From positions 1 to 64,000 of the forward strand of contig JABFGB010000015.1 of the NCBI GenBank assembly GCA_013112715.1: a stretch of DNA of 64,000 nucleotides, read 5' to 3'. The position numbers and the translations under genes were made by a program. The stretch is from Chloroflexota bacterium (GTDB lineage Bacteria; Chloroflexota; Anaerolineae; Aggregatilineales; J027). This document shows, one piece after another, positions 51,927-61,097 of this stretch. Position 1 is the first letter of the stretch. Every line of letters starts with the position of its first letter. The notes below the pieces were generated by a model that did no database searches, had not been told where the DNA came from, and worked only from the letters and a program-made list of their open reading frames with translations.

Positions 51927-53755
51927 GGCAAATACACCTCGCAACGCTCCGCGCTAATTTCACATCGAGCGATTTCTTCTTCATTCCATAAGACACGAAA
52001 TTGCATACTACGTGGGTCAGGGGTCCAAAATACAAAGCTGTCTTGGGCCTGTGGGGTGATGCTACTATTGTAACCCCGGCAGTCGCTTGGTCGGAGATAC
52101 CCCGTTCGCTGCAAAATTTCCATCCGGGCACAATAATTCGAGTCAAGGGTCGGATAGAAGCGTGCCAATTGATTACCGTAGAAACGATTCAAAAAGTTAC
52201 CCTCATTGAGAATGCGCTCGAACCCAAAAGATGCCGCCTGAAGGCTGCCACCTGAGACATTTAGAATATAAAAACTGTCCGCATTATAGAGTAGTATCAC
52301 ACGCCGACCATTCGGATATTTAATGGTCGGGACAGCAGAAACACTGATTTGCTCAATTGTTGGGGTCAGACTCGCAGGTGCTGTTGGAATAGGCGAATTT
52401 GTTGAAGTAGCGGTTGCTGTGAGCGTGGGTGTGGGAGAAGAGGTAGCGACCGTTTGTATCCCGGCCACACTAATAGCTTCCGTTGGACTTGCAGTAAGCG
52501 TTGGGATGGACGTTGCTGCATCTTGTGGGACCAAAACTCCTATAGTAGCTGTTATTGAAGGTTCTACGGTTGCCGTAGCACCGACATTCTGTTTATCCTC
52601 ATTTCCATCACCGCTCAACAAAACGAATCCTGCGATGGCTAACCCAACAATTAAAACAGAAGCTAAACTAGCACCAATCAACCATCCCCATTTTTTGCTA
52701 GACGAGGCCATATTCGGAGGTGGGGCTTGTCGGCTCACTTCTGATGTTTGAAGGCTGCGGCGGGTAGGAGGAAGGCCGGGGATTGGGTAAGCCGTCGAAG
52801 TCTGGGTTTCTTGGGTATGGCGAGCCAGCCAATCTGCAACACTGACTTGTGATAGGGATGTTTGAGGACGGAATTCCATTCCAGCTGGGAGCGGAGGGAG
52901 TTCGATGGGGGATGCAAAGGAATGGGCACTTACGGCCTTTTCCAGAGCATCCATCAATTCGTACCCTTTTTGATAACGATCGGCGGGTGATTTGCTCAAC
53001 GCCTTAATCAACACTGCTTCTGTCTCTATATTTAATGCGGGATTGCGTTCACGCGGCGGTGGAAGCGGGAGAGTTAGATGTTGTAGGGCAACAGCAGTGG
53101 GCGAAGGATCATCATACGGAACAGTGCCTGTCAACATTTCATACAAGATAATGCCTAACGAATAAAGGTCGGACTGAGGAACGGCATTACTGGAATTGCG
53201 GGCTTGTTCAGGGGCAATATAGTGAGGCGTGCCAAATACTTCGCCCATCGTGCCTTGATGAGAGTCTAAGGCGAGGCCAAAATCCATCAATACAATACGA
53301 TCATCTGTCGCCACCATCACATTTGATGGTTTGACGTCGCGGTGAACCACACCCTTTTGATGGGCATAATCTAATGCGCTGGCGATGGCTCGACCAATCC
53401 GTATGACATCCTCTAGAGGCATTAACTCGCCATTACGCAAATATCGTGCAAGCAACCCCGCCAAATCGAGGCCATCAAGATATTCCATCACAAAATAATA
53501 AAGATCACTCTCATTATCGGCATAGTAAATCTGTACGATGTTTTCATGTCGCCATGTGGCAATGGTTCTGGCTTCTTGCACAAAGCGGCGGGCATAAGCA
53601 GGATTGCCGCGAAAACTCGCATCAATGACTTTAACCGCGACAGGGCGTTGCAGTTTAACATCTCGTCCATAGTAGACTTGTGCCATGCCGCCCCGTCCAA
53701 GCACTCGCTCAATACGAAAATTTGCTACCTGTCTACCAATTAAAGGGTCGTTCAA
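51923..53755 (-). CDS. Receptor-type Ser/Thr protein kinase with one four-Cys module
   Basis: The 610-residue kinase has GRGGMAQVYYGRD, VAVKVID, HRDVKPSNVMVA, LMDFGLALD and FGTPHYIAPEQ in its catalytic domain (about 12-275). A helix (about 352-378) and a Thr/Ser/Pro-rich linker follow. The external end (about 475-610) has YNADSFYILNVSGG, NYCARMEI, SDCRGY, FVFW, QFRVLWNEEEIARCEI and a final RCEVYL, which is one copy of the module seen twice in the neighbouring kinase. It lies between the 813-residue protein and the other kinase, in one transcript. Confidence 0.9.
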   Translation of the reverse strand: MNDPLIGRQVANFRIERVLGRGGMAQVYYGRDVKLQRPVAVKVIDASFRGNPAYARRFVQEARTIATWRHENIVQIYYADNESDLYYFVMEYLDGLDLAGLLARYLRNGELMPLEDVIRIGRAIASALDYAHQKGVVHRDVKPSNVMVATDDRIVLMDFGLALDSHQGTMGEVFGTPHYIAPEQARNSSNAVPQSDLYSLGIILYEMLTGTVPYDDPSPTAVALQHLTLPLPPPRERNPALNIETEAVLIKALSKSPADRYQKGYELMDALEKAVSAHSFASPIELPPLPAGMEFRPQTSLSQVSVADWLARHTQETQTSTAYPIPGLPPTRRSLQTSEVSRQAPPPNMASSSKKWGWLIGASLASVLIVGLAIAGFVLLSGDGNEDKQNVGATATVEPSITATIGVLVPQDAATSIPTLTASPTEAISVAGIQTVATSSPTPTLTATATSTNSPIPTAPASLTPTIEQISVSAVPTIKYPNGRRVILLYNADSFYILNVSGGSLQAASFGFERILNEGNFLNRFYGNQLARFYPTLDSNYCARMEILQRTGYLRPSDCRGYNSSITPQAQDSFVFWTPDPRSMQFRVLWNEEEIARCEISAERCEVYLP

Positions 53756-53767
53756 TGGGTGCTAATC

Positions 53768-56209
53768 CTATCTTTGAATACGTGTTTCGCGGCTGGTGAG
53801 TGTGATTCGGCGCAAATCATCAACATAATGATTCAGGCCAAGTGCGTAGCTTTCAAGGTAATCCTGCGTGATATGTTGAGCGAGTTCAGGGTATCCTGCG
53901 GCCTGCAAAATCCCAACATGCGCTCGAAAATCACGCAATGATAAACGCATGACACCATTCGCATCTGTAATCACTCCCCAGACCAATAGTTTTTTGTCGT
54001 TGTCGTCTTTCGCACTGATAAACCGCGTCAGAGTGCTGGATTTTACAACGGCCCCGACGTTTGAAAATACCTCCCGCCCTTTAATAAGATCATTCAGCAT
54101 ATCAAACCGCCCCGGAACCTCATCTAGTAATCGTTGTAAAGGGGTCGGAATATGGGCGAGGAGCTTGATAGTACCAACACTCATACTCTCCCCTTCAATG
54201 GCAATTTTTTTAGCACGGCTCAAGATTTCACCAAAACCTGCCAGCATCGCCAAATATTGCCGCTGTAAGTCATCAAATCGCTGATAATAAGGGGCGCGGT
54301 CTCCAGTGGCGCTTTCGTAAGCATTTAGTGCGCCAATCACCTCATCATGTAGTCCCATAAAATCCAATTCTGCAAGTGGCACTTCAAATGTCATCGGGTG
54401 AAGGCGATCACGTGGGGATCGTGGGCTGGCATCAATTGGAATGAGAATAACCGGATTTTGCCTCTCATTGATGACCTCCAAAACCCTTTTCATGTCTCTG
54501 ATACGGGGACTTAGCTCCTCTAGTTGGCCGATTAGGGTAGGCGACGGTTCGTAAGTCATGCTATGTAAGGCGCGGTACAAAATCAGCAGATCATTGACAG
54601 TTAGTTGAATGAGATCACTGCGCTGCTTGAATAAATTTCGTAGCGACAGAATGGGTCTCAACTTGATGTTATCTGTCTCAGCACTGGCTTCGGCCATCAC
54701 ATGGGGCTGATTCTCAATCAGTCTTCTGTCGGCAGTAGTGAGGTGAAATGGCAAAGAGGTTGGTTGTGTTTGCTTGGGTTGTGCAGGAGGCAAATTCAAC
54801 AAATAGACTGCCCATGACAATGCCTCATTCGTCATTATCTCTGCCAACGCCGATCCCCACGCGCCATCAAAAAAGATGTGTGATTGGTCAAACACCATCG
54901 TCTCACCTGTATCAAAAATAGTGAGGGCATGATCCCCAACGCCGCGTTCGGCTTGTCGGACTTGACTTAGAGGAAAATTTCGAGGGCGGCGATCAAGGTT
55001 AATAAGTATGGGTGCAAAACGCAGTGTTTCGAGTGCTTGCTGGAACTCCTTACTTAATTTGGAACGGAGGCCACCCAAAACCGGACGCTTGATACTTGCT
55101 AGGTACGATAAGCCATCTGATGTGCCGTTCGTTGGCTGGGATAGTATCGTCGCCAAGTGCCTCCGAATATGATGGACATCCGCGACTTGTGCCGTACCTG
55201 CTTGGCAAACTGGCAGTAGGTAGTAAAAGCCACGATAAATTACCCCAATAGCAACCTCCTCAAGTCGAATTGGTGTCCGCTTCTCACCATATGCCGTCGG
55301 TTCCAAATAGGCCAATATGGAGAGTTGCCGCTGGTAGTCGGCCAGAGATTCATTCTCTGCAACGTTAATACGCTGTTCTAGTTCATGTTTTAGTGTGCTA
55401 TCCAAAGGCTCGATTATCTTGGCCCAAAATTGGTCAAATTTGTGACGGCGATATTGGGGGTAGTCTTCAACTGAGGTAGCATCCCGCCCTCTCCCGTAGG
55501 GCCGCTGTTTTTCCCATTCACTATATACCCGTCTGTAGCGGGCGGCATCCGGCAGATCGGTGGTCAGGTTTTGCAGGATGGAGGTATAGATGCGCTCGCG
55601 CCATTCATTTTCCAACAATCGAGTATATTGATGGAGGGTATAAATCGCGGTCATGGCCCATGCAGTCGCCCGATCAACCAAAGATAGATCAATCTTATGC
55701 TGCTTGAGCGCGGTATCAAAACCATGTGTCTCGTTGGCATGGCGGGCCGTGTCTTCACGTAAGGCATAATCCAGATAGAACTGCCATGTCCCTTCTGGAA
55801 AAGATTCTTCTGGGTCTTTTCCAGCCAACTTCAGGAGATTCTGATACCCCCAAATGACGGCGGCTGGCCCCGCAAAAAAAGCCCCATACACGACTTTATC
55901 TAAAGTTTGTTCCACCCCTCTAAATAACAGATTGATGTCGCGCTGAACGTTTTGCAAGGGTAATCGGCGGCTCGGTAAACGGGCGAGGCCACTTAGAATC
56001 ACGCCCGGTACATTGCCTGCTGGCACAACCTGCGCTACCAAGTCCGCTACTGCATCAATTTCCGGCAGCGACAGTTGAGAGAGTTCACGGACAGCCGATT
56101 CACGCGCAATCGTTTTTAGATTTTGGCTCGTTTTGATTGAGGCTTGGGTAAAAGTAGCCTGTAAGTCCATGAGAGTTTGGCGGCTCCCTAGAGATTGGTG
56201 ATGCTTCAT
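53768..56209 (-). CDS. Large protein of unknown function in kinase operon
   Basis: The 813-residue protein has no motif that I recognise. It is mainly helical, with one hydrophobic stretch near residues 100-120 (YGAFFAGPAAVIWGY), a TWQFYLDYALREDTARHANE block near 150 and a C-terminal part with RDLQRQYLAMLAG-like coiled-coil character. There is no signal peptide. It leads the transcript for the two kinases, so it may be a substrate, a scaffold or an activity partner. A TATAAT on the minus strand (56215-56220) lies so close to the ATG that the mRNA could be nearly leaderless. Confidence 0.7.
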   Translation of the reverse strand: MKHHQSLGSRQTLMDLQATFTQASIKTSQNLKTIARESAVRELSQLSLPEIDAVADLVAQVVPAGNVPGVILSGLARLPSRRLPLQNVQRDINLLFRGVEQTLDKVVYGAFFAGPAAVIWGYQNLLKLAGKDPEESFPEGTWQFYLDYALREDTARHANETHGFDTALKQHKIDLSLVDRATAWAMTAIYTLHQYTRLLENEWRERIYTSILQNLTTDLPDAARYRRVYSEWEKQRPYGRGRDATSVEDYPQYRRHKFDQFWAKIIEPLDSTLKHELEQRINVAENESLADYQRQLSILAYLEPTAYGEKRTPIRLEEVAIGVIYRGFYYLLPVCQAGTAQVADVHHIRRHLATILSQPTNGTSDGLSYLASIKRPVLGGLRSKLSKEFQQALETLRFAPILINLDRRPRNFPLSQVRQAERGVGDHALTIFDTGETMVFDQSHIFFDGAWGSALAEIMTNEALSWAVYLLNLPPAQPKQTQPTSLPFHLTTADRRLIENQPHVMAEASAETDNIKLRPILSLRNLFKQRSDLIQLTVNDLLILYRALHSMTYEPSPTLIGQLEELSPRIRDMKRVLEVINERQNPVILIPIDASPRSPRDRLHPMTFEVPLAELDFMGLHDEVIGALNAYESATGDRAPYYQRFDDLQRQYLAMLAGFGEILSRAKKIAIEGESMSVGTIKLLAHIPTPLQRLLDEVPGRFDMLNDLIKGREVFSNVGAVVKSSTLTRFISAKDDNDKKLLVWGVITDANGVMRLSLRDFRAHVGILQAAGYPELAQHITQDYLESYALGLNHYVDDLRRITLTSRETRIQR

Positions 56210-56350
56210 TACAGATTATAGCGAAGGTGGATAAATTTGCTGGCTAGATGGGGCTTGAGGCCGTTAGATTCAGGCCCAACCCAATAATGGGCTTAGGTGC
56301 AAATTGACATCTTAACAAAATGCTGACAATTCCACTGTAATGTTTGAGGT

Positions 56351-56365
56351 GTAAACGCGGTTTAC
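56351..56365. promoter_or_regulatory. Palindrome in divergent promoter region
   Basis: GTAAAC-GCG-GTTTAC is a perfect inverted repeat with a 3-base centre, in the 214-base gap between the divergent 813-residue gene and the secreted DUF5666-like gene. It could be an operator shared by both. The direct evidence is symmetry and place only. Confidence 0.45.
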
Positions 56366-56423
56366 CTTATGTCGAGACCCGAATTCTTTTGGGTCATTAA
56401 AAATTGAAAGGGATTTGCCGCAT

Positions 56424-57632
56424 ATGAACACACTATCCTCTTTTCGACGCATCGGCATCCTAAGTTTGATCTTATCAGCCCTTATTTTGGGTTCATTGCT
56501 TGTTGCCCATTATGCGACAGCCCAAGACCCACAAAACGGCACTCCAGTAGACTTTGTGGGGACAATTGACTCGCTTACCACAAATACTGTGGTGATTGAT
56601 GGCATCTCAGTGGATATTGCCAATGTGCAAATTAGCTCGACCCTGCAAGTCGGTATGACCATCCGCGTACAAGGGGTGCAAGTTCAGGCGAACCTTGTGG
56701 TTGCTCAAAGTATCACCATCATTATTACTTCGCAAACCACACCTACTCCCACCTCCACCGCGACAGTAGGTCTGCCCCCTGACGATGACAATGATGATGA
56801 TAGTGATGACAATGGTCAATGTCCCAAATCACAGGGGTATTGGAAAAACCATGGCGCGAATTGGCCCGTAACCTCCTTGACACTCGGCAGCCAAGCCTAT
56901 AGTCAAGCCGAATTATTAGCGCTTCTCAATTCAGAAGTCTCCGGCGATGCCAGTCTCAATCTCGCTCATCAATTGATTGCTGCCAAATTGAATGTGGCGC
57001 AGGGTTTTAGTGGTGATCCGGTGAGCGCGACCATTGCTCAGATGGACGGCATTTTGGCGGGTTATCCGGGTAGCTTACCCTATAGTGTCGCTCCCTCATC
57101 CGCTGAAGGGCAGGTGATGGTGACAGGCGCAGGCATCTTGGATAGCTATAATAATGGGCAACTTGGCGGATGTTTAAACACGCCTACCCCCACCCCGACA
57201 GGTACACAAACCGTGACCGCCACCCCCAGCGGCACACCTGCAACCGCTACCCCAACTGCTATAGGCACGTTGCCACCGATTGTCGTTGTCGAAGGCATCG
57301 TGACGGTTATCAACCTCAATGTGATCGTCATTAACAACATTACGATTCAGCTAGACCCCAATAATCCACTATCCGCCGCAGTCCAGATCGGTGATATGCT
57401 GCACATTGAAGGCGATCTCACGGTCAGCAGCAATAACACCATTATCATCGTCGCTGTAGTCATTGTCTTTGTAGATGTGGACGTGTTTGTCCTAGATGAT
57501 GAATTCTTCCGTGATGACTCGGATTGTAGTCATGGCCCACCCCCTTGGGCACCGGCACATGGATGGCGTGCCCGCTGCGAAGGGGATGGGGACGATGATG
57601 ATGACGGTATGGGTATGGGTGATGACGATTAA
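56424..57632 (+). CDS. Secreted DUF5666-like protein with GYWKNH domain and WRARCEG tail
   Basis: The 402-residue exported protein has a signal peptide (about 1-35). Domains in order: an OB-like DUF5666 segment (about 42-100, VDFVGTIDSLTTNTVVIDG), a Thr-rich and Asp-rich linker, a CPKSQGYWKNHGANWPVTSL domain (about 135-250), a second linker, a second DUF5666-like segment (about 288-365) and the tail FFRDDSDC...PPPWAPAHGWRARCEG (about 368-390), then an acidic end. The anti-sigma-like protein at 60230-61084 shares the last two parts. ATG 56424 is the natural start. Confidence 0.75.
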   Translation: MNTLSSFRRIGILSLILSALILGSLLVAHYATAQDPQNGTPVDFVGTIDSLTTNTVVIDGISVDIANVQISSTLQVGMTIRVQGVQVQANLVVAQSITIIITSQTTPTPTSTATVGLPPDDDNDDDSDDNGQCPKSQGYWKNHGANWPVTSLTLGSQAYSQAELLALLNSEVSGDASLNLAHQLIAAKLNVAQGFSGDPVSATIAQMDGILAGYPGSLPYSVAPSSAEGQVMVTGAGILDSYNNGQLGGCLNTPTPTPTGTQTVTATPSGTPATATPTAIGTLPPIVVVEGIVTVINLNVIVINNITIQLDPNNPLSAAVQIGDMLHIEGDLTVSSNNTIIIVAVVIVFVDVDVFVLDDEFFRDDSDCSHGPPPWAPAHGWRARCEGDGDDDDDGMGMGDDD

Positions 57633-59148
57633 GTCCGTTCCTCCTATATCAAGTCTGTCTTCTATCAAAGGTCATCCGGCTTGGCACCGGGTGATCTTTG
57701 CGCCTTTGGCTTTGATATTTTTTAGCGGCATGAACCTCATTTTGATACAGTGGGTTTTGGTGCGGGAACTCACCGCACTTTTGTTTGGCACAGAATTGGT
57801 TATTCTGCTAGTGAGTGCCGCTTATTTTGCGGGCATTTCCGTCGGATATAGGCTTTCAGAACCCATTCGGTTAAATCATTTAAAGCCGCTGGCAGTTTTT
57901 ACACTGATTGTCCATTTGAGTTTGCCCATCTGGTTTAGATTAATGGTTGCTGGGCTAGCTGCGGTGGACGCCTATTCAGTCGCGTTTGTACTGCTGCTTT
58001 TGCTCACCCCCTTTGTCATTTCAGCTTTTTACAGTATCTTTTTACCACTACTGATAAAGCAGCAATCGGGCAGTTTAGCTGAACTCTACGGCCTCGAATT
58101 GGTAGGGTCCATATGTGGAGTTGCGATATTGGTACTGCTGGGTGGGCTGGGATTACAGACCGTTTACATCCTCTACAGCGCGGGCGTGTTGGCAATCCTT
58201 GCGTCTCTAAGGCTCAAACGAACTTGGCTGACATTTATGACCGTCGTGGCAAGTTTGTGGTTGGTAGTTCTGCCAGTGTTAAACACATGGAGCAATACCC
58301 TTTGGTTTGTGCAGCTACGGAATTTACCAGCGGGAAGTAAAACGGTGTTTTCCGGCTACAGTGCCTATCAAAAAGTAGATGTGCTCGAAACACCTTCTGG
58401 CAAGCGTTATCTCTATCTGGATGGTTTAGAACATTTTGGCTCATACAGCGGGGAGCGATTAAATGTGGTCATGGGCCAAATTCCAGCCGCTTTGTTACAA
58501 CCCCAAAACACCCTCGTGGTCGGGGCAGGTTCAATGCAAATGGAAGCCCTTATCGCCGAACATGCCAGATATGTGACGACAGTGGAGTTAGACCCGATGG
58601 TCGCGGAGGTCAGTCAACGTTATTTCACGCGCTACAATCACATGGATAGCCTCACCAATCATCGCCTCACTATTGATGACGCCAAACATTTTCTAGCAAA
58701 TACCGAGGCTCAATATGATCTCGTGGCAACCGATGTGCCAGCGGCTTTTTCGATTCAGACCGCCACCCTCTATTCTGAATCCTTTTACCAATCCATCGCC
58801 GACCATTTAACACCACAGGGGGTTTTAGCAGTTGGGTTAACCAGCACTTTTGCGCCGGATGATCTGGTTTCTCGGCGGATTACAGCATCGCTGTTAGCCG
58901 TGTTTGATGAGGTCATGGTTATTACGGCTCCTTCGGTGGGGTGGAGTTTTGCCTATGCCAGCAATGACATGCCATTTGACCGCACTGAGGTTGAAACAGC
59001 ATTGCAGGCCCGTTATGAAATGGGGTATGTGATTTATGATACCCTTGCGGTGCAAACCGTCGTAGGTGATGCCGAACCCATTACCCTCGATTCAATGGAT
59101 ATTGTACTGAGAGTCAGTTTTGACCGAATTAGAAGCCGTTTTGAGTAG
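57622..59148 (+). CDS. Membrane-fused spermidine-synthase-like protein
   Basis: The 508-residue protein has about seven hydrophobic helices (about 20-235) and then a spermidine-synthase-like Rossmann domain (about 255-508): SGYSAYQKVDVLETPSG, YLYLDGLEHF, NTLVVGAGSMQMEALI, TTVELDPMVAEVSQRYF and DLVATDVPAAF. The usual DG-x-x-Q gate is altered. It may make polyamine-like compounds at the membrane or act on another acceptor. ATG 57622 overlaps the upstream stop; the longer frame from 57496 is in another gene. The next gene may be its split C-terminal part. Confidence 0.72.
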   Translation: MTIKSVPPISSLSSIKGHPAWHRVIFAPLALIFFSGMNLILIQWVLVRELTALLFGTELVILLVSAAYFAGISVGYRLSEPIRLNHLKPLAVFTLIVHLSLPIWFRLMVAGLAAVDAYSVAFVLLLLLTPFVISAFYSIFLPLLIKQQSGSLAELYGLELVGSICGVAILVLLGGLGLQTVYILYSAGVLAILASLRLKRTWLTFMTVVASLWLVVLPVLNTWSNTLWFVQLRNLPAGSKTVFSGYSAYQKVDVLETPSGKRYLYLDGLEHFGSYSGERLNVVMGQIPAALLQPQNTLVVGAGSMQMEALIAEHARYVTTVELDPMVAEVSQRYFTRYNHMDSLTNHRLTIDDAKHFLANTEAQYDLVATDVPAAFSIQTATLYSESFYQSIADHLTPQGVLAVGLTSTFAPDDLVSRRITASLLAVFDEVMVITAPSVGWSFAYASNDMPFDRTEVETALQARYEMGYVIYDTLAVQTVVGDAEPITLDSMDIVLRVSFDRIRSRFE

Positions 59149-59155
59149 CGATGAA

Positions 59156-59689
59156 ATGTCTAATTCTCAATTGGTGCATCGTGTTTACCCTCTGCTAGTC
59201 GGGTTGTTGCTGGGCCTTGTCCAAACAGGGTTGTTTTTTCAACTGAGTTTTACATATTCGTCGAATTTTCGCACCTACGTCATGGTGGTCATTGGCTGGC
59301 TCATGGGAAGCGTTGTAGGCCTGAGGGTTGCTACTAAATGGCCCATCCCGACAAATGGTTTTCTGCTGATGGCCCTGTTCGCTTATGCCATCAGCAGTAG
59401 CATGTTACAACTAAGGCCATTTGAAACCACATTCGGCTTTTTGTACGCTTTCCTCACCATTCTCATAGGCATCTATCCCGGCGTGTTTTTCGCCCGTATG
59501 GGTACCATTTATCAAGTCCGCCAGTTGTTCTTTTATGAAAACAATGGCTTCATCATTGGATTAGTTGGTGCGACCTTGTTATTTATGCTGGTGGGTCGTT
59601 TGGGAATCTGGGTAAGTCCAGTGCTGGTAGCAAGTCTAGTGATAATTTTGGGGATGTATGGCAACCAATACGACATCCTCCCTACTTGA
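59156..59689 (+). CDS. Polytopic membrane protein
   Basis: The 177-residue protein has about five membrane helices and no soluble domain, e.g. YPLLVGLLLGLVQTGLFFQL, VMVVIGWLMGSVVGL, FLLMALFAYAISS and FLYAFLTILIGIYPGVFF. A TTG at 59120 would make it overlap the spermidine-synthase-like gene. In some fused proteins such helices follow the synthase domain, so this may be a split-off part. The end overlaps the sigma gene by 32 bases. Confidence 0.65.
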   Translation: MSNSQLVHRVYPLLVGLLLGLVQTGLFFQLSFTYSSNFRTYVMVVIGWLMGSVVGLRVATKWPIPTNGFLLMALFAYAISSSMLQLRPFETTFGFLYAFLTILIGIYPGVFFARMGTIYQVRQLFFYENNGFIIGLVGATLLFMLVGRLGIWVSPVLVASLVIILGMYGNQYDILPT

Positions 59690-60233
59690 ACGGGCACAAC
59701 GACGCGAACCCGATGCGGTAGCTGAACTCTATCGCCTCTACGTTCAATCCATTGCGCGTTATATTGGCTATCGTATTCCAGATGTCACTGTCGTTGAAGA
59801 CCTGACCGCCGAGGTGTTTTTGCGTATGGTGGAGTCCCTTCCACGTTATCGAGCTACGGGAGCACCATTTGAGGCGTGGCTTTATCGTATCGCCGCAGCA
59901 CAGGTGGCAAATTACTATCGTCATCACCAGCGCCATCCACAAACCAGTTTGAATGAGGCAATGGGCAGCGAAAGCACTCCTGTTGAGTTTAATGTACAAA
60001 AACAGCAAGAAATCCACGAACTACGAGCGGCCTTAACCAATTTAAGTGATGAGCAGCGGACGATTTTATTTCTGCGTTTTGTCGAGCGCAAAAGCCATCA
60101 AGAAACAGCCTATCTACTTGGTAAAACCGTCGAGGCCATTGCAACTGCCCAACATCGCGCCCTCAAACAACTGGCTAAACTACTCGGTACTGAAAGATCC
60201 GATCTTCAATCCTTGTCAGGGGAAGCATCATGA
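59658..60233 (+). CDS. ECF-type RNA polymerase sigma factor
   Basis: The 191-residue protein has sigma-70 region 2 (about 10-85, LYRLYVQSIARYIGYRI, DLTAEVFLRMVESLPRY) and region 4 (about 115-175, LSDEQRTILFLRFVERKSH, ETAYLLGKTVEAIATAQHRA). It is a short two-domain ECF factor that directs RNA polymerase to its own promoters. It overlaps the anti-sigma-like gene by four bases, the usual layout for a sigma/anti-sigma pair. It is probably bound by that protein at the membrane. Confidence 0.9.
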   Translation: MATNTTSSLLERAQRREPDAVAELYRLYVQSIARYIGYRIPDVTVVEDLTAEVFLRMVESLPRYRATGAPFEAWLYRIAAAQVANYYRHHQRHPQTSLNEAMGSESTPVEFNVQKQQEIHELRAALTNLSDEQRTILFLRFVERKSHQETAYLLGKTVEAIATAQHRALKQLAKLLGTERSDLQSLSGEAS

Positions 60234-61084
60234 ATACTCCAACAGATGATCCCCGTGAGTTGATGCGCCGCTTGGATGAGCTTATTCCATCCAATCAAGA
60301 GGGAGACATTGGTCCAATCACCGACCCTCTAATTGACATTGCCCGACAGATTGCCGAACTGCCACGAATAACTTTGTCCGAATCCACTGTTTCCAGTATC
60401 GAAGTTCGTTTACGAGATGCTGCGGTAATATTGGGGACGCCTACATCCCATCTACCACGTTGGGGAGGGCGCCATATTCTGTTAGTGTCGGTAGCGGTAG
60501 TGGCCTTTATGGTGGCTTTGTGGATTATTTTTGATACCGATCGAGAGGACAATCGTACCCGCCCGATTCCAACAGAATCTCCAACGACGACTTTGACCAT
60601 GACGCCTACTACAACTCCCACGCCGACACTTACGCCGTCTTTGACAGTTACGGTCTCTATTACTCCATCCCGGATAGCCACACTGTTCCCGTCAATAACA
60701 CCAACCGCCGCACCAGTGGGCACATTGGTTATTGAAGGCCCAGTTGAAGCGATTGAAGGGACGACAGTGGTTATTTATGATATTCTGGTTCAACTTGACC
60801 CTCAAAACCCCCTCACTCCAACTATCCAAGTGGGCGATTTGTTGCATGTCGAGGGTGAAATCGGCGTTATCGGGGATAGAATCATCGTGTTGGCATTAGT
60901 GACCGTTTTAGTAGATGTTGACGTATATATCGGCGACAGCGGCGAACTTTTCCGTGATGATGCTCCATGCGATACGCCACCTCCTGCTTGGGCACCTGCT
61001 TATAGGTGGCGTGCCCGTTGTGAAGGAGGACAACCCCCTTCCGATGGGATGGGTGATGAAGGCATGGGCGATAGTGATGATTAA
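60230..61084 (+). CDS. Anti-sigma-like membrane protein with DUF5666-like and WRARCEG external part
   Basis: The 284-residue protein has a cytoplasmic N-terminus (about 1-78), a helix (HILLVSVAVVAFMVALWIIF, about 82-101), a Thr/Pro-rich linker (about 110-165), a DUF5666-like domain (about 167-235: GTLVIEGPVEAIEGTTVVIY, QVGDLLHVEGEI) and the tail ELFRDDAPC...PPAWAPAYRWRARCEG, then acidic residues. The N-terminal part has no ZAS zinc motif (HxxxCxxC), so it is an anti-sigma by position and layout. The outer part is a homologue of the end of the protein at 56424-57632. Confidence 0.78.
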   Translation: MNTPTDDPRELMRRLDELIPSNQEGDIGPITDPLIDIARQIAELPRITLSESTVSSIEVRLRDAAVILGTPTSHLPRWGGRHILLVSVAVVAFMVALWIIFDTDREDNRTRPIPTESPTTTLTMTPTTTPTPTLTPSLTVTVSITPSRIATLFPSITPTAAPVGTLVIEGPVEAIEGTTVVIYDILVQLDPQNPLTPTIQVGDLLHVEGEIGVIGDRIIVLALVTVLVDVDVYIGDSGELFRDDAPCDTPPPAWAPAYRWRARCEGGQPPSDGMGDEGMGDSDD

Positions 61085-61097
61085 AAAGAGGACAGCC

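Noticed and set aside
60230..60480. Zinc-binding anti-sigma (ZAS) domain in the anti-sigma-like protein
   Set aside because: The N-terminal part has no HxxxCxxC motif; the anti-sigma call rests on position and layout only.
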